Made by a program: the position numbers and the translations under genes. A stretch of 64,000 bases of DNA from Ensifer adhaerens (GTDB taxonomy: Bacteria > Pseudomonadota > Alphaproteobacteria > Rhizobiales > Rhizobiaceae). The DNA lies in assembly GCF_013283195.1 (NCBI RefSeq), contig NZ_JABEKT010000002.1, forward strand, positions 930,001-994,000. The letters run 5' to 3'. The notes below the pieces were generated by a model, which was not told where the DNA came from, made no database searches, and worked only from the letters and a program-made list of their open reading frames with translations. Positions 1-8,695 of the stretch are shown in pieces (the first letter of the stretch is position 1; the number at the start of each line of letters is the position of its first letter).

Positions 1-1
1 A

Positions 2-130
2 GTTGACAGGCGCATTGCTCATTCGGGCCGCGTCGCGACCGATGCCCTCATCGACTTCCTCGATGACGCCGATCGCACCCTCACGGCAGTCACCATTACC
101 CCGACGGTCGTTAGTCGCACCACGACCTAG
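2..130 (+). CDS. C-terminal fragment of a probable LacI-type regulator (cut by window edge)
   Basis: An open frame runs from the left edge to a TAG stop at 128-130, giving 42 residues. Its last residues, TPTVVSRTTT, resemble the end of LacI/GalR sugar-binding domains, where a proline and a short beta strand (P-x-x-V-x-R) close the protein. A regulator at this place would suit the nucleoside importer operon that follows. With so little sequence the family is a guess; any protein ending in a similar strand would also fit. Confidence 0.4.
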   Translation, partial: VDRRIAHSGRVATDALIDFLDDADRTLTAVTITPTVVSRTTT

Positions 131-436
131 CATGAAACCGGCGGCGGGGCGTCGGTCTGCCTATTGAGCGCATAAGAAGCCCATCCGCTACTCATTCGCA
201 CGGGCCAAAGCTGCGCCGGGTTTGGTCCTCGATCACGTTTTTTAGCGATCCCTATGATGACGCTTGACGAAGCCGTTTCTGCACAGTTACACGTTTACCT
301 GCGCTTAGGTACACGTTTAACTAACGCGAAAATGGCCGATTCATGATTGACAACGGAAATTTGGATTGGCATTTGTATAGACATTAAACCGGTCGAGCCG
401 GAGCGGGCGTTCCGGTATCCAGGGAGGGGAATGACA
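131..436. other. Intergenic region with promoter of the nucleoside importer operon
   Basis: No credible gene lies here. The stretch holds a pair of 10-bp direct repeats (288-297 and 310-319, listed separately) and, just before the downstream gene, a GGGAGGGG ribosome binding site at 422-429. A promoter must lie in the A+T-richer part after about 280, but no clear -35/-10 pair could be assigned by eye. Confidence 0.5.
288..319 (+). promoter_or_regulatory. Tandem direct repeat, possible operator
   Basis: The 10-mer TACACGTTTA occurs at 288-297 and again at 310-319, exactly 22 bp apart, i.e. about two turns of the helix. The core resembles the AAACGTTT operators found later in this window but is not palindromic. 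It lies about 120 bp upstream of the BMP-family gene, next to a probable regulator fragment, so an operator for that regulator is a reasonable inference. Confidence 0.45.
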
Positions 437-1426
437 ATGCGGAAATATCTGATGGCAACGGTTGCACTGATGGCCATGGCTGCCAGCGCGACGGCGGCCG
501 ACTTCAATCCGGCGATCGTCTACGGAACGAGCGGCAAGTTCGATAAGTCGTTCAACGAAATGGCTTACACCGGCGCTGAAAAGTTCAAGGCGGACACCGG
601 ATCTGAGTATCGCGATTTTGAGGCACAGGCTGACTCCCAGGCGGAGCAGGGCATCCGCAACTTCGCAAGCCGTGGCTTCAGCCCCGTGATCGTTACGAAC
701 TTCGGTTACAAGGATCAACTGGCCAAGGTCGCCAAGGAATTCCCCGATATCGACTTCGTTATGCTCGATGACGTGGTCGATCTTCCCAATGTCCGGTCCG
801 TGACCTTCAAGGAAGAGCAGGGCTCCTACGTCGTTGGCTTGATTGCCGCGCTTTCGTCAAAGAGCAAGGCCGTTGGCTTCATCGGTGGCATGGATATCCC
901 GATCATCCGCAAGTTCGGATGCGGTTATGCGCAGGGCGCGGCTGCGGGCGGCGCGACGAACATCATACGTAACATGACGGGCACGACGAATTCCGCCTTC
1001 AATGACCCGGTCAAGGGAGGCGAGATTGCTGCCTCCCAGATGGGCCAGGGAGCGGACGTGATCTTCGCCGCGGCTGGCGGCACGGGCATCGGCGTCCTGC
1101 AGAAAGTAGCTGACACCGGCAAGTTCGCGATCGGTGTCGACTCCAACCAGAACTACATGCATCCGGGCGTCATGCTGACCTCCATGGTCAAACGCGTCGA
1201 CGTTGCCGTCTACAACGCCTTGAAGGATGCGAAGGAAGGCAGATTCACCGGCGGCGTGCAATCGCTGGGCCTGGCTGAAAATGGCGTCGACTGGGCACTC
1301 GACGAAAACAATCGCAGCCTGATCAGCCCGGAAGTCGAGGCGGCCGCCGCGAAGGCGAAGCAAGAGATCTCCGCAGGTACTCTCGAAGTCCACGACTACA
1401 TGTCGGACGACAAGTGCCCCCTATAA
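437..1426 (+). CDS. BMP-family ABC transporter substrate-binding protein (nucleoside type)
   Basis: A 329-residue periplasmic binding protein that should capture a purine nucleoside and deliver it to the permeases encoded downstream. The start at 437 (MRKYLMATVALMAMA) gives a normal signal peptide cleaved after ATAA, and the GGGAGGGG at 422-429 is well spaced for it; ATG 431 is too close. The mature part matches the BMP/PnrA family: NPAIVYGTSGKFDKSFNE at the N-terminus, a FGYKDQ segment, and a GVDSNQNY segment. No cysteine follows the signal, so it is a soluble periplasmic protein rather than a lipoprotein. It is the first gene of a five-gene operon ending in a nucleoside hydrolase, which supports nucleoside as the ligand. 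Ligand identity is inferred. Confidence 0.88.
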   Translation: MRKYLMATVALMAMAASATAADFNPAIVYGTSGKFDKSFNEMAYTGAEKFKADTGSEYRDFEAQADSQAEQGIRNFASRGFSPVIVTNFGYKDQLAKVAKEFPDIDFVMLDDVVDLPNVRSVTFKEEQGSYVVGLIAALSSKSKAVGFIGGMDIPIIRKFGCGYAQGAAAGGATNIIRNMTGTTNSAFNDPVKGGEIAASQMGQGADVIFAAAGGTGIGVLQKVADTGKFAIGVDSNQNYMHPGVMLTSMVKRVDVAVYNALKDAKEGRFTGGVQSLGLAENGVDWALDENNRSLISPEVEAAAAKAKQEISAGTLEVHDYMSDDKCPL

Positions 1427-1485
1427 GTGACCGTGGGGCGGGCGCAGTAGCGCTCGCCCAATCGGAGCCTTACCTGGAGGAGGCC

Positions 1486-3027
1486 ATGCAAGCAGAAATC
1501 AGCTCCGCGAAGAACGTGTTGGAGCTTACCGGCATCAACAAGAGTTTCGGTTCGGTTGTTGCGAACAAGGATGTGAACCTCGCAGTCAAGGCGGGCAGCA
1601 TTCACGGCATCGTTGGTGAGAACGGTGCTGGAAAATCGACCCTGATGTCGATTCTTTACGGCTTCTATCAAGCCGACACCGGCGCTATCCGGGTCGACGG
1701 CAGAGAGGTCGGAATTCCTGATAGTCGCGCAGCGATCGCTCACGGCATCGGCATGGTTCACCAGCATTTCAAGTTGGTCGAGAATTTCACCGTTCTGGAA
1801 AACATCATCCTCGGTGCAGAAGAGGGGGCTTTCCTTCCCTCCAGTCGGCGTAAGGCACGTCTCGAACTGCAACGTCTTGCCAAGGAATACGAACTGCAGG
1901 TCGACCTCGAGGCAATCACTGAAAACCTGCCGGTCGGGGTTCAGCAGCGCGTCGAAATCCTCAAGGCTCTCTATCGCCAGGCGCGAATTCTCATTCTTGA
2001 TGAGCCGACCGGTGTTTTGACGCCAAGCGAGGCCGACCACCTGTTCCGCATCCTTCGGCGTCTTCGGGACGAAGGTAAGAGCGTTATCCTGATCACCCAC
2101 AAGCTGCGTGAGATCATGGACGCGACAGATACGGTCTCGGTCATGCGGCGTGGCGAGTTGATCGCGACCGCCCCGACCTCCTCGATGACGAAGGAGAGCC
2201 TTGCAGAACTCATGGTCGGCCGACGTGTTCTGTTGCGCGTCGACAAGTCACCATCGAAGCCAGGAGAGGTCGTTTTCGATATCAGAGGCCTGAACGTTCG
2301 CGACCAGCGCGGTGTGCGTATGGTCAAAGACGTTTCTTTCTCTGTTCGCGCTGGAGAAATCGTTGGTATCGCAGGTGTGGCCGGTAACGGCCAAACGGAA
2401 CTTCTCGAAGCGCTGGCCGGAAACTGCGTTCCGGAATCCGGTACAGTTCTTCTGAACGACGCGGAGATTGCCGCCGACCCGTTCAAGCGTCGAGAGGCGG
2501 GCGTGGCCCATGTGCCTGAAGACAGGCACGCAATCGGCCTCATCCTGTCGTTCCCGCTGCGAGAAAATGCCAGCCTCGGTTATCATCGGCGTCCGGAATT
2601 CGGAACAAGCCCGATGCTGAAGCGCTCGAAGCTTCAGCAATATGCCCAGGCGTACATTTCCGACTACGACATCCGGCCGCCGAACGCCGATCTGCGCACT
2701 TCGCTCTTCTCGGGCGGGAACCAGCAAAAGATCGTGTTGGCGCGCGAGATCGAACACGATCCGGCCGTACTGCTCGTCGGCCAGCCAACGCGCGGCGTCG
2801 ACATCGGGGCCATTGAATTCATCCATCGAAGGCTGATCGAACTGCGCGACCAGAACAAGGCAATCCTTCTCGTCTCGGTCGAACTTGACGAGATCAGAGC
2901 GCTCTCCGACCGCATCCTCGTCATGTTCGATGGGGCGATCGTGGGGGAGGCGAGCCCGGACGCATCCGAGCGCGAGCTCGGCCTGCTCATGGCTGGCATT
3001 GCGGAACAAGATCAAGGGAGAGGCTAA
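1486..3027 (+). CDS. Double-domain ABC ATPase, nucleoside/sugar type
   Basis: A 513-residue cytoplasmic ATPase with two ABC domains, energising the adjacent importer. Start 1486 (MQAEISSAKN) has a strong GGAGGAGG at 1476-1483. The N-terminal half carries Walker A GENGAGKST and Walker B LILDEPTG, with a weak signature (VGVQQRVEI). The C-terminal half has a degenerate Walker A (GVAGNGQTE, lysine missing) but a good signature SGGNQQKIV, and Walker B VLLVGQPTRG. This asymmetry, with one half degenerate, is usual in the RbsA/XylG/NupA-like group. The next gene begins 1 nt after the stop codon, so translation is probably coupled. Confidence 0.9.
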   Translation: MQAEISSAKNVLELTGINKSFGSVVANKDVNLAVKAGSIHGIVGENGAGKSTLMSILYGFYQADTGAIRVDGREVGIPDSRAAIAHGIGMVHQHFKLVENFTVLENIILGAEEGAFLPSSRRKARLELQRLAKEYELQVDLEAITENLPVGVQQRVEILKALYRQARILILDEPTGVLTPSEADHLFRILRRLRDEGKSVILITHKLREIMDATDTVSVMRRGELIATAPTSSMTKESLAELMVGRRVLLRVDKSPSKPGEVVFDIRGLNVRDQRGVRMVKDVSFSVRAGEIVGIAGVAGNGQTELLEALAGNCVPESGTVLLNDAEIAADPFKRREAGVAHVPEDRHAIGLILSFPLRENASLGYHRRPEFGTSPMLKRSKLQQYAQAYISDYDIRPPNADLRTSLFSGGNQQKIVLAREIEHDPAVLLVGQPTRGVDIGAIEFIHRRLIELRDQNKAILLVSVELDEIRALSDRILVMFDGAIVGEASPDASERELGLLMAGIAEQDQGRG

Positions 3028-3028
3028 G

Positions 3029-4132
3029 GTGGCCAGCTTTCTCAATATAAGGCGGATCGTCGATTTCGCGGTCCTGCCACTCATGAACGTTGCCGTCGCC
3101 CTGCTGATTTCAGGACTGGTGGTCCTTTTCGTCGGTCAGAATCCGCTTGAAGCGGTGGGCTATCTGATCAGCGGTTCGCTGGGATCAGGCGAGGGAATAG
3201 GCTTCACCCTCTACTTCGCCACCAGCTTTCTGTTCACAGGGCTGGCAGTGGCAGTTGCGTCTCACGCCGGTCTGTTCACGATCGGCGCGGAGGGGCAGGC
3301 TTATCTCGGCGGCCTTGGTATCGCACTCGTCTGCCTGTCGCTCGACCGCTTCGTCCCTTGGTACGTCACGCTGGTACCGGCCGCCGCGGCAGGCATGCTG
3401 TTTGGCGCAGCCTGGGCTTTCATTCCGGCCTATCTCCAGGCCAAGCGGGGCAGCCATCTCGTCATCACGACGATCATGTTCAACTTCATTGCCTCGTCCA
3501 TTATGATCTATGTGCTGGTAAACCTGATCAAGGAACCGGGCAGCATGGCCCCGCAGACCCGCCTTTTCGATAAGGGTGGTCTCGTGCCGAAGCTGGGAGA
3601 AATCCTACCGGTCAACATTGGGACGGCACCACTGAACGTCAGCCTGTTCCTCGCCATCGCTGCCGCGGTCTTCGTCTGGGTCCTCATCTGGAAGACAAAG
3701 CTCGGTTTCGAAATCAGGTCGACAGGGGCCAACCCCGCCGCCGCACGCAATGCCGGGATCAGCTACGTCAAGATCACCATCGTTTGCATGCTGATCTCTG
3801 GCGCTCTTGCGGGTCTGGCTGGCGTCAACATTCTTATGGGTGATCTGGGCAAGCTCCAGCTCGATTTCCCGGCCGGTATTGGACTGGTCGGAGTTGCGGT
3901 CGCCCTCATGGGGCGTGGCCATCCTGTCGGGATCGCAATTGCGTCCGTTCTCTTTGGCGTCCTCTATCAGGGCGGAGCGGAAATCTCCTTCTGGATGCCG
4001 AACATTACACGCGAACTGATTATGCTCATCCAGGGATTGGTCATCCTCTTCGCAGGCGCGCTCAGCCTGATGTTCCGGAAATCAGTCTATTCGCTGGTCG
4101 ATCTCTTCCGCGTCTCGAAACCGGAGGTCTGA
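3029..4132 (+). CDS. ABC transporter permease, nucleoside type (subunit 1)
   Basis: A 367-residue inner-membrane permease with about ten hydrophobic segments, of the BPD_transp_2 family (YufP/NupB-like). It forms one half of the channel with the next gene product. The start is GTG at 3029, directly after the ATPase stop, preceded by GGGAGAGG at 3015-3023. The segment RSTGANPAAARNAGI is the cytoplasmic loop that contacts the ATPase. An open frame continues upstream into the ATPase gene, but codon pattern and spacing favour 3029. Confidence 0.88.
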   Translation: MASFLNIRRIVDFAVLPLMNVAVALLISGLVVLFVGQNPLEAVGYLISGSLGSGEGIGFTLYFATSFLFTGLAVAVASHAGLFTIGAEGQAYLGGLGIALVCLSLDRFVPWYVTLVPAAAAGMLFGAAWAFIPAYLQAKRGSHLVITTIMFNFIASSIMIYVLVNLIKEPGSMAPQTRLFDKGGLVPKLGEILPVNIGTAPLNVSLFLAIAAAVFVWVLIWKTKLGFEIRSTGANPAAARNAGISYVKITIVCMLISGALAGLAGVNILMGDLGKLQLDFPAGIGLVGVAVALMGRGHPVGIAIASVLFGVLYQGGAEISFWMPNITRELIMLIQGLVILFAGALSLMFRKSVYSLVDLFRVSKPEV

Positions 4133-4135
4133 GCC

Positions 4136-5110
4136 ATGCAAGAGTTCCTATCTACAGTCATTCTTCTGCTCAGCTCGACCCTCCGCTTGTCGGTACCGCT
4201 CATCCTCTGCGGGTTGGCGGGTCTCTTTTCCGAACGGTCTGGACTGTGGGACATCGGCCTTGAGGGCAAGATGCTGTTTGCCGCCTTCGCTGCGGCAGCC
4301 GCTGCCTATCAGTTCGATTCCGCCTGGGTCGGATTGTTCTTCGCGATACTTGTGGCCGTTCTCCTCAGCCTCATCCACGGCTTCGCCTCCGTGACGCACC
4401 AGGGAAACCAGATCATTTCCGGGGTGGCGATCAACTTCATATCGTCAGGTCTCACGGTGCTTCTGGCCGTTGGCTGGTTCGCAATGGGCGGCAGAACCCC
4501 GCAACTCCAGCCGGAGGCGCGCTTCCCGACGGTGGTGCTTCCCTTCGTTGAGGAGATGCGGTCGGTTCCGGTAATCGGACCGATCTATGCCGACCTGATT
4601 TCCGGCTACAACATCCTGCTTTACGTCGCCTTTGCGGCGGTGCCGATCACGTGGTGGGTATTCCAGCAAACACGGTTCGGACTGCGCCTGCGCGCCGTCG
4701 GGGAAAACCCGGCTGCGGTTGATACCGCCGGTATCTCCGTCGATTGGCTCCGTTATCGGGCATTGCTCTGCGGCGCTGTTCTCTGCGGTATTGCCGGAGC
4801 CTATCTGTCGGTCGCGCAGTCGGCAGGGTTCGTCCGGGAAATGTCTGCTGGCAAGGGATACATGGCGCTGGCGGCATTGATCTTCGCCAAATGGCGTCCT
4901 GTTCCCGTCCTCTTCGCCTGCCTTCTTTTCGGCTTCCTTGAAGCTCTCTCGATCCGCTTCCAAGCGTTCGATTTCGGACTGGGGGCGGCGCTCTCGACGC
5001 AGATCGTCCAGTCTCTCCCGTACCTGCTCACCGTAGTTCTTCTCGCCGGTTTCATGGGCCGCGCAATCCCACCCAAAGCCGGTGGTATCCCTTACACGAA
5101 AGATCGTTGA
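4136..5110 (+). CDS. ABC transporter permease, nucleoside type (subunit 2)
   Basis: A 324-residue inner-membrane permease, second half of the importer channel. It has about nine hydrophobic segments and the loop RAVGENPAAVDTAGI that corresponds to the ATPase-coupling loop of its partner. It starts 3 nt after the stop of the first permease and ends directly against the ATG of the nucleoside hydrolase, so the genes form one tight operon. Family membership is clear; the exact nucleoside is inferred from the operon. Confidence 0.88.
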   Translation: MQEFLSTVILLLSSTLRLSVPLILCGLAGLFSERSGLWDIGLEGKMLFAAFAAAAAAYQFDSAWVGLFFAILVAVLLSLIHGFASVTHQGNQIISGVAINFISSGLTVLLAVGWFAMGGRTPQLQPEARFPTVVLPFVEEMRSVPVIGPIYADLISGYNILLYVAFAAVPITWWVFQQTRFGLRLRAVGENPAAVDTAGISVDWLRYRALLCGAVLCGIAGAYLSVAQSAGFVREMSAGKGYMALAALIFAKWRPVPVLFACLLFGFLEALSIRFQAFDFGLGAALSTQIVQSLPYLLTVVLLAGFMGRAIPPKAGGIPYTKDR

Positions 5111-6037
5111 ATGACCGAACGTATTATCATTGATTGTGATCCTGGCGTTGACGATGCCGCGGCTCTCATGCTCGCCTTCGGGTCGAGCGAGGTCGAGATA
5201 CTCGGCATCACCGCAGTCGCAGGTAACATCCCGCTCGAAAAGACCGAGGCCAATGCACGGCTGATCTGCGAACTCGCTAACCGGACGGATATCCACGTCC
5301 TCCAAGGCTGCGGCCGCCCGCTGCTTTATCCCGACCGCGCCGGTGTTACCGTCCATGGCGCTGACGGCTTGGGCGACATTGGCCTGCCGAGGCCGACTTC
5401 GGCACCCGCCGAACGTACCGCTGTCCAATTCATCATCGATCAGGTACGAGCCGCGCCGGGGGAGGTGACTCTCGCTGTGCTCGGCCCCATGACCAATATC
5501 GCCGTCGCCCTTTCGATCGATCCCGGCATCGCGCCGATGATCAAGCGCATCGTCTTCATGGGCGGTGCCGCCTTCTGCCCGGGCAACATTAAGGAACGTG
5601 CGGAGTTCAATTTCTACTTTGACCCGCATGCGGCGCAGGCGGTGGTGGCTTCCGGCATCCCAATGGTCATGTTCGGACTCGACGTCACCCACAAGGCGAT
5701 CATCACCAAAGAGCGCACAGAACGCCTGAAACGTCTCGGCAAGATCAGCGGCACCATCGCCGACATGCTAACCGCCTACGGCGCTGGCGATCCTTGCCTG
5801 CACGATCCCTGCGTCATTGCCTATCTCATCGAGCCGGAGATCTTTTCCGGCGTCGAAGGTTTCGTGGAGGTTGATTGCAACTCGCCGCTCGCGATCGGAC
5901 AGAGTGTCGTCAGCGTCACCCCGCGGGAGCTCGCTGGCCGCGCACCAAACTGCCTGGTGATGACGGAGGTGGATCACGACCGGCTGTTTGCACTCCTTGA
6001 AGAGCGTTATGCCCGGGTGGAAGCACAAGCTGCTTAA
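5111..6037 (+). CDS. Inosine/uridine-preferring nucleoside hydrolase
   Basis: A 308-residue cytoplasmic enzyme that hydrolyses the N-glycosidic bond of nucleosides to ribose and free base. The N-terminal DCDPGVDDA motif (Asp8, 10, 14, 15) is the calcium- and ribose-binding signature of the family. FMGGAAF, NFYFDP and LHDPCVIAYL provide the remaining active-site Asn, Asp and His/Asp. Length is typical. The ATG follows the permease stop with no gap, so imported nucleoside is probably cleaved by this enzyme. Specificity for purine or pyrimidine nucleosides cannot be read from sequence alone. Confidence 0.92.
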   Translation: MTERIIIDCDPGVDDAAALMLAFGSSEVEILGITAVAGNIPLEKTEANARLICELANRTDIHVLQGCGRPLLYPDRAGVTVHGADGLGDIGLPRPTSAPAERTAVQFIIDQVRAAPGEVTLAVLGPMTNIAVALSIDPGIAPMIKRIVFMGGAAFCPGNIKERAEFNFYFDPHAAQAVVASGIPMVMFGLDVTHKAIITKERTERLKRLGKISGTIADMLTAYGAGDPCLHDPCVIAYLIEPEIFSGVEGFVEVDCNSPLAIGQSVVSVTPRELAGRAPNCLVMTEVDHDRLFALLEERYARVEAQAA

Positions 6038-6083
6038 GGCCGCCGGGCGGCAGTGGGTAACGAAAACAATATGAAAGAGTTCA

Positions 6084-6114
6084 GAGGGCCGACCACAAAT
6101 CGGCCCTTTTCTTT
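6084..6114 (+). terminator. Rho-independent terminator of the nucleoside operon
   Basis: GGGCCGA at 6086-6092 pairs with TCGGCCC at 6100-6106 across a 7-nt loop, followed by TTTTCTTT. It lies about 50 bp after the nucleoside hydrolase stop. Confidence 0.85.
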
Positions 6115-6935
6115 AAGGGTCTCAGCGAACGTTCTGGACCGCAAGCGAGAGAGATCTCAGCACTGGAACTGCTAGCCGGGAATCCGCTCAACCAAACCAC
6201 CAAACCGAGGTTTTGAGGGCTTGGTTACCCATCATAGCGGCCTGCCGCGCGCGTGATTGCCGCCGGGGATACCCGGAGCATGTGCGATGAAGGGTTGTCT
6301 TTGATGGTGATCGCCTATTGGAGGATGAGGTGTATCGATCGAGAGACCATGGGGGCGGAAATGACAGATGAACCAAGTTTCCAGCATCTCAACGATCTGC
6401 CAAAGCGTAACAAAAGCCACGACACCGAGGGTGTCGCCCAAGCCGCCTTCGAGACATGAAAGCGGTCGTGATGAGCCGATCTTTCAAAGAGACTTCGTCG
6501 AAACGAACCCATAACGGGCCGGATGTGTGGTCCGGCGGCAACCTTCGACTCTGGAAGCCCAGCCGCGAGCGACGTTGATGCCTACGGTTCAAAGCCCACA
6601 GCCTCCGGGGCACACCACGACACCCAAACTGACGTCTCAAATCGCCAGCCAACCCCCGCTTGCTCGCAAGCAGGTTCTGATCCGCTAGATGCCTGTTTTT
6701 ATGCGGTTCTCGTGAAATGACTTTCTAAAGGCACCTTCAGCTCATGGAGTTGGGCCTGGCGCTATTGGTCAAGGGCACATCCAGTCGGGGTGTCATCCCT
6801 TCGTCATAGAGCTATGACGATTCCTCATAATATTGCGCAGTTTTTTCCATTCGATCATAGTTGTTTCAAGAAAAGCCGGCAGGAAGGCCGCCGAATCGCG
6901 ATGTTGCGCCAGGCCGTTCTCAGTACGGGGAACCC
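6115..6935. other. Gene-free stretch of about 820 bp
   Basis: Short open frames on both strands here lack ribosome binding sites and rhizobial codon bias, and their products match no family recognised by eye. Composition is more even than in the flanking genes. The region may be decayed coding sequence plus the promoter of the peptide importer operon, whose first ATG at 6936 has only a modest GGGG at 6927-6930. No transposase, tRNA or riboswitch was recognised. Confidence 0.5.
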
Positions 6936-7880
6936 ATGATCAAGTTCATACTCAACCGCCTCGTGATGGCGATACCGACGATCGTCATCGTCTCGGTCGC
7001 CGTCTTCACGCTCATCCGTCTCATTCCCGGCGATCCGGCAGCGCTGATGCTCGGCGATATGGCCGAGCCGCAGCAGATTGCCGAAATGCGCAGTGTGCTC
7101 GGCCTCGACCGCAGCATTCCCGAGCAGTTCGTCATCTGGGCCGGCAATATCCTGTCCGGCGACTTCGGCCGCTCGATCGTCACCGACGAACCGGTCCTGC
7201 ACCTGGTGCTGAGCCGCTTCATGGTCAGCGCCGAGATCGTCGTCATCGCCGTGTTGCTGGCGAGCCTGATCGCGGTTCCCGCCGGCGTCATCGCCGCCTG
7301 GCGGCAAAACAGCCTGACCGACCTGGCTCTGGTCGGAACAGCCACCGTGCTCCTGTCGATCCCGACCTTCTGGCTCGGCCTGCTTTTGCTGCTTGCCTTC
7401 GGGCTGAAGCTCGGCTGGTTGCCGGTGCTCGGCTACGTGCCGATCTCGGAAAACTGGAAAGCCGGTCTTCTCTACCTCGTCCTGCCGGTGATGACGCTGG
7501 TCATCCATGAAATGGGCGTGATCATCCGCATGGCGCGCGCCTCGACGCTTGAAGTTCTTCGCCTCGATTACATCACCCACGCCCGTGCCAAGGGCCTGTC
7601 GGAAAGTGCCGTGCTCTGGAAGCACGCCTTCAAGAATGCCTTCGGCCCGACCTGGACGATGATCGGCCTGATTCTGGGCAATCTGCTCGGCGGCATCGCC
7701 GTCATCGAGACGGTTTTCACGATCCCGGGCCTTGGTCGTCTGATGGTCGACAGCATCTTCCAGCGCGATTACCCGGTGATCCAGGGCTGCCTGCTGCTCG
7801 TCGCCTTCTCCTATGTCGTCGTCAACCTGGTGGTCGACCTTCTCTATCCTCTCTTCGATCCGCGGGTGGTGGCAGAATGA
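6936..7880 (+). CDS. Peptide ABC transporter permease, DppB type
   Basis: A 314-residue inner-membrane permease of the oligopeptide/dipeptide family with six predicted membrane segments. The N-terminal segment FILNRLVMAIPTIVIVS followed by FTLIRLIPGDPA is typical of DppB/OppB. The EAA coupling loop is the LDYITHARAKGLSE region near residue 210. It overlaps the next permease by 4 nt (ATGA). The downstream serine hydrolase and M20 hydrolase suggest that the cargo is a peptide or N-acyl amino acid. Confidence 0.92.
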   Translation: MIKFILNRLVMAIPTIVIVSVAVFTLIRLIPGDPAALMLGDMAEPQQIAEMRSVLGLDRSIPEQFVIWAGNILSGDFGRSIVTDEPVLHLVLSRFMVSAEIVVIAVLLASLIAVPAGVIAAWRQNSLTDLALVGTATVLLSIPTFWLGLLLLLAFGLKLGWLPVLGYVPISENWKAGLLYLVLPVMTLVIHEMGVIIRMARASTLEVLRLDYITHARAKGLSESAVLWKHAFKNAFGPTWTMIGLILGNLLGGIAVIETVFTIPGLGRLMVDSIFQRDYPVIQGCLLLVAFSYVVVNLVVDLLYPLFDPRVVAE

Positions 7881-8695
7881 GAAAGTTCACGTTCAACGGC
7901 GTCATCGGCGGCGGCCTGATTGCCGCACTCGTCATCACCGCACTGATCGGCGTGTTCTGGACGCCCTACGATCCCTCGGCGCTCGGCTTCACCTCGCGCC
8001 TGGCCGCCCCCGGTGCCGCCCATTGGCTCGGCACCGATGAGTTCGGCCGCGACGTCGCCAGCCGGCTGATGATCGGCGCCCGCGCCAGCGTCTGGATCGG
8101 CTGCCTGACGGTTGCCTTCGCGGTCGTCTGCGGCACGTTGATCGGTCTGATCAGCGGCTACGCCCGCGGCTGGGTCGATGGTGTGATCATGGCCGTCAAC
8201 AATGCGCTGCTCGCCTTCCCGGGCATCCTTCTGGCGCTCGGGCTGCTCGCGGTCTTCGGTGCCAACCAGTACGGCATCATCTTTGCGCTCGGCATCGCCT
8301 ATACGCCGTCGATGGCGCGGGTCGTGCGCGGCGCTGTTCTGTCGCTGCGCGAACGCGAGTTCATCGAGGCCTCGCGCATCATGGGCAATAGCGAGATCTA
8401 CACCATGCTGCGCCATATCCTGCCGAATTGCCTGGCACCGATCACCGTGCTTGCGACCTCGATGTTCGGTTGGGCGATCCTGTCGGAAAGCGCGCTGTCG
8501 TTCCTCGGCCTCGGCGTACCGCCACCGGCACCGACCTGGGGCAACATGCTGGCCGCCGGCCGCCCGTTCATCGAGCAGGCCGTCTGGCTCGGTTTCTTCC
8601 CCGGCCTCTGCATCGCGCTGACATTGCTCGGCATCAACCTTCTCGGCGACGCGCTCCGCGACAAGCTCGACCCCCGCATGCGAGGCCTGAAATGA
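7877..8695 (+). CDS. Peptide ABC transporter permease, DppC type
   Basis: A 272-residue inner-membrane permease that pairs with the DppB-type subunit. GTDEFGRDVASRLMIGARAS near residue 50 is the hallmark DppC/OppC segment, and FIEASRIMGNSE is the coupling loop. It overlaps the gene on each side (4 nt upstream, 4 nt downstream), showing a translationally coupled operon. Confidence 0.92.
   Translation: MRKFTFNGVIGGGLIAALVITALIGVFWTPYDPSALGFTSRLAAPGAAHWLGTDEFGRDVASRLMIGARASVWIGCLTVAFAVVCGTLIGLISGYARGWVDGVIMAVNNALLAFPGILLALGLLAVFGANQYGIIFALGIAYTPSMARVVRGAVLSLREREFIEASRIMGNSEIYTMLRHILPNCLAPITVLATSMFGWAILSESALSFLGLGVPPPAPTWGNMLAAGRPFIEQAVWLGFFPGLCIALTLLGINLLGDALRDKLDPRMRGLK

Noticed and set aside
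6253-6720. Short open frames on both strands in the gap after the nucleoside hydrolase
   Set aside because: No ribosome sites, no recognised domain, no coding bias.
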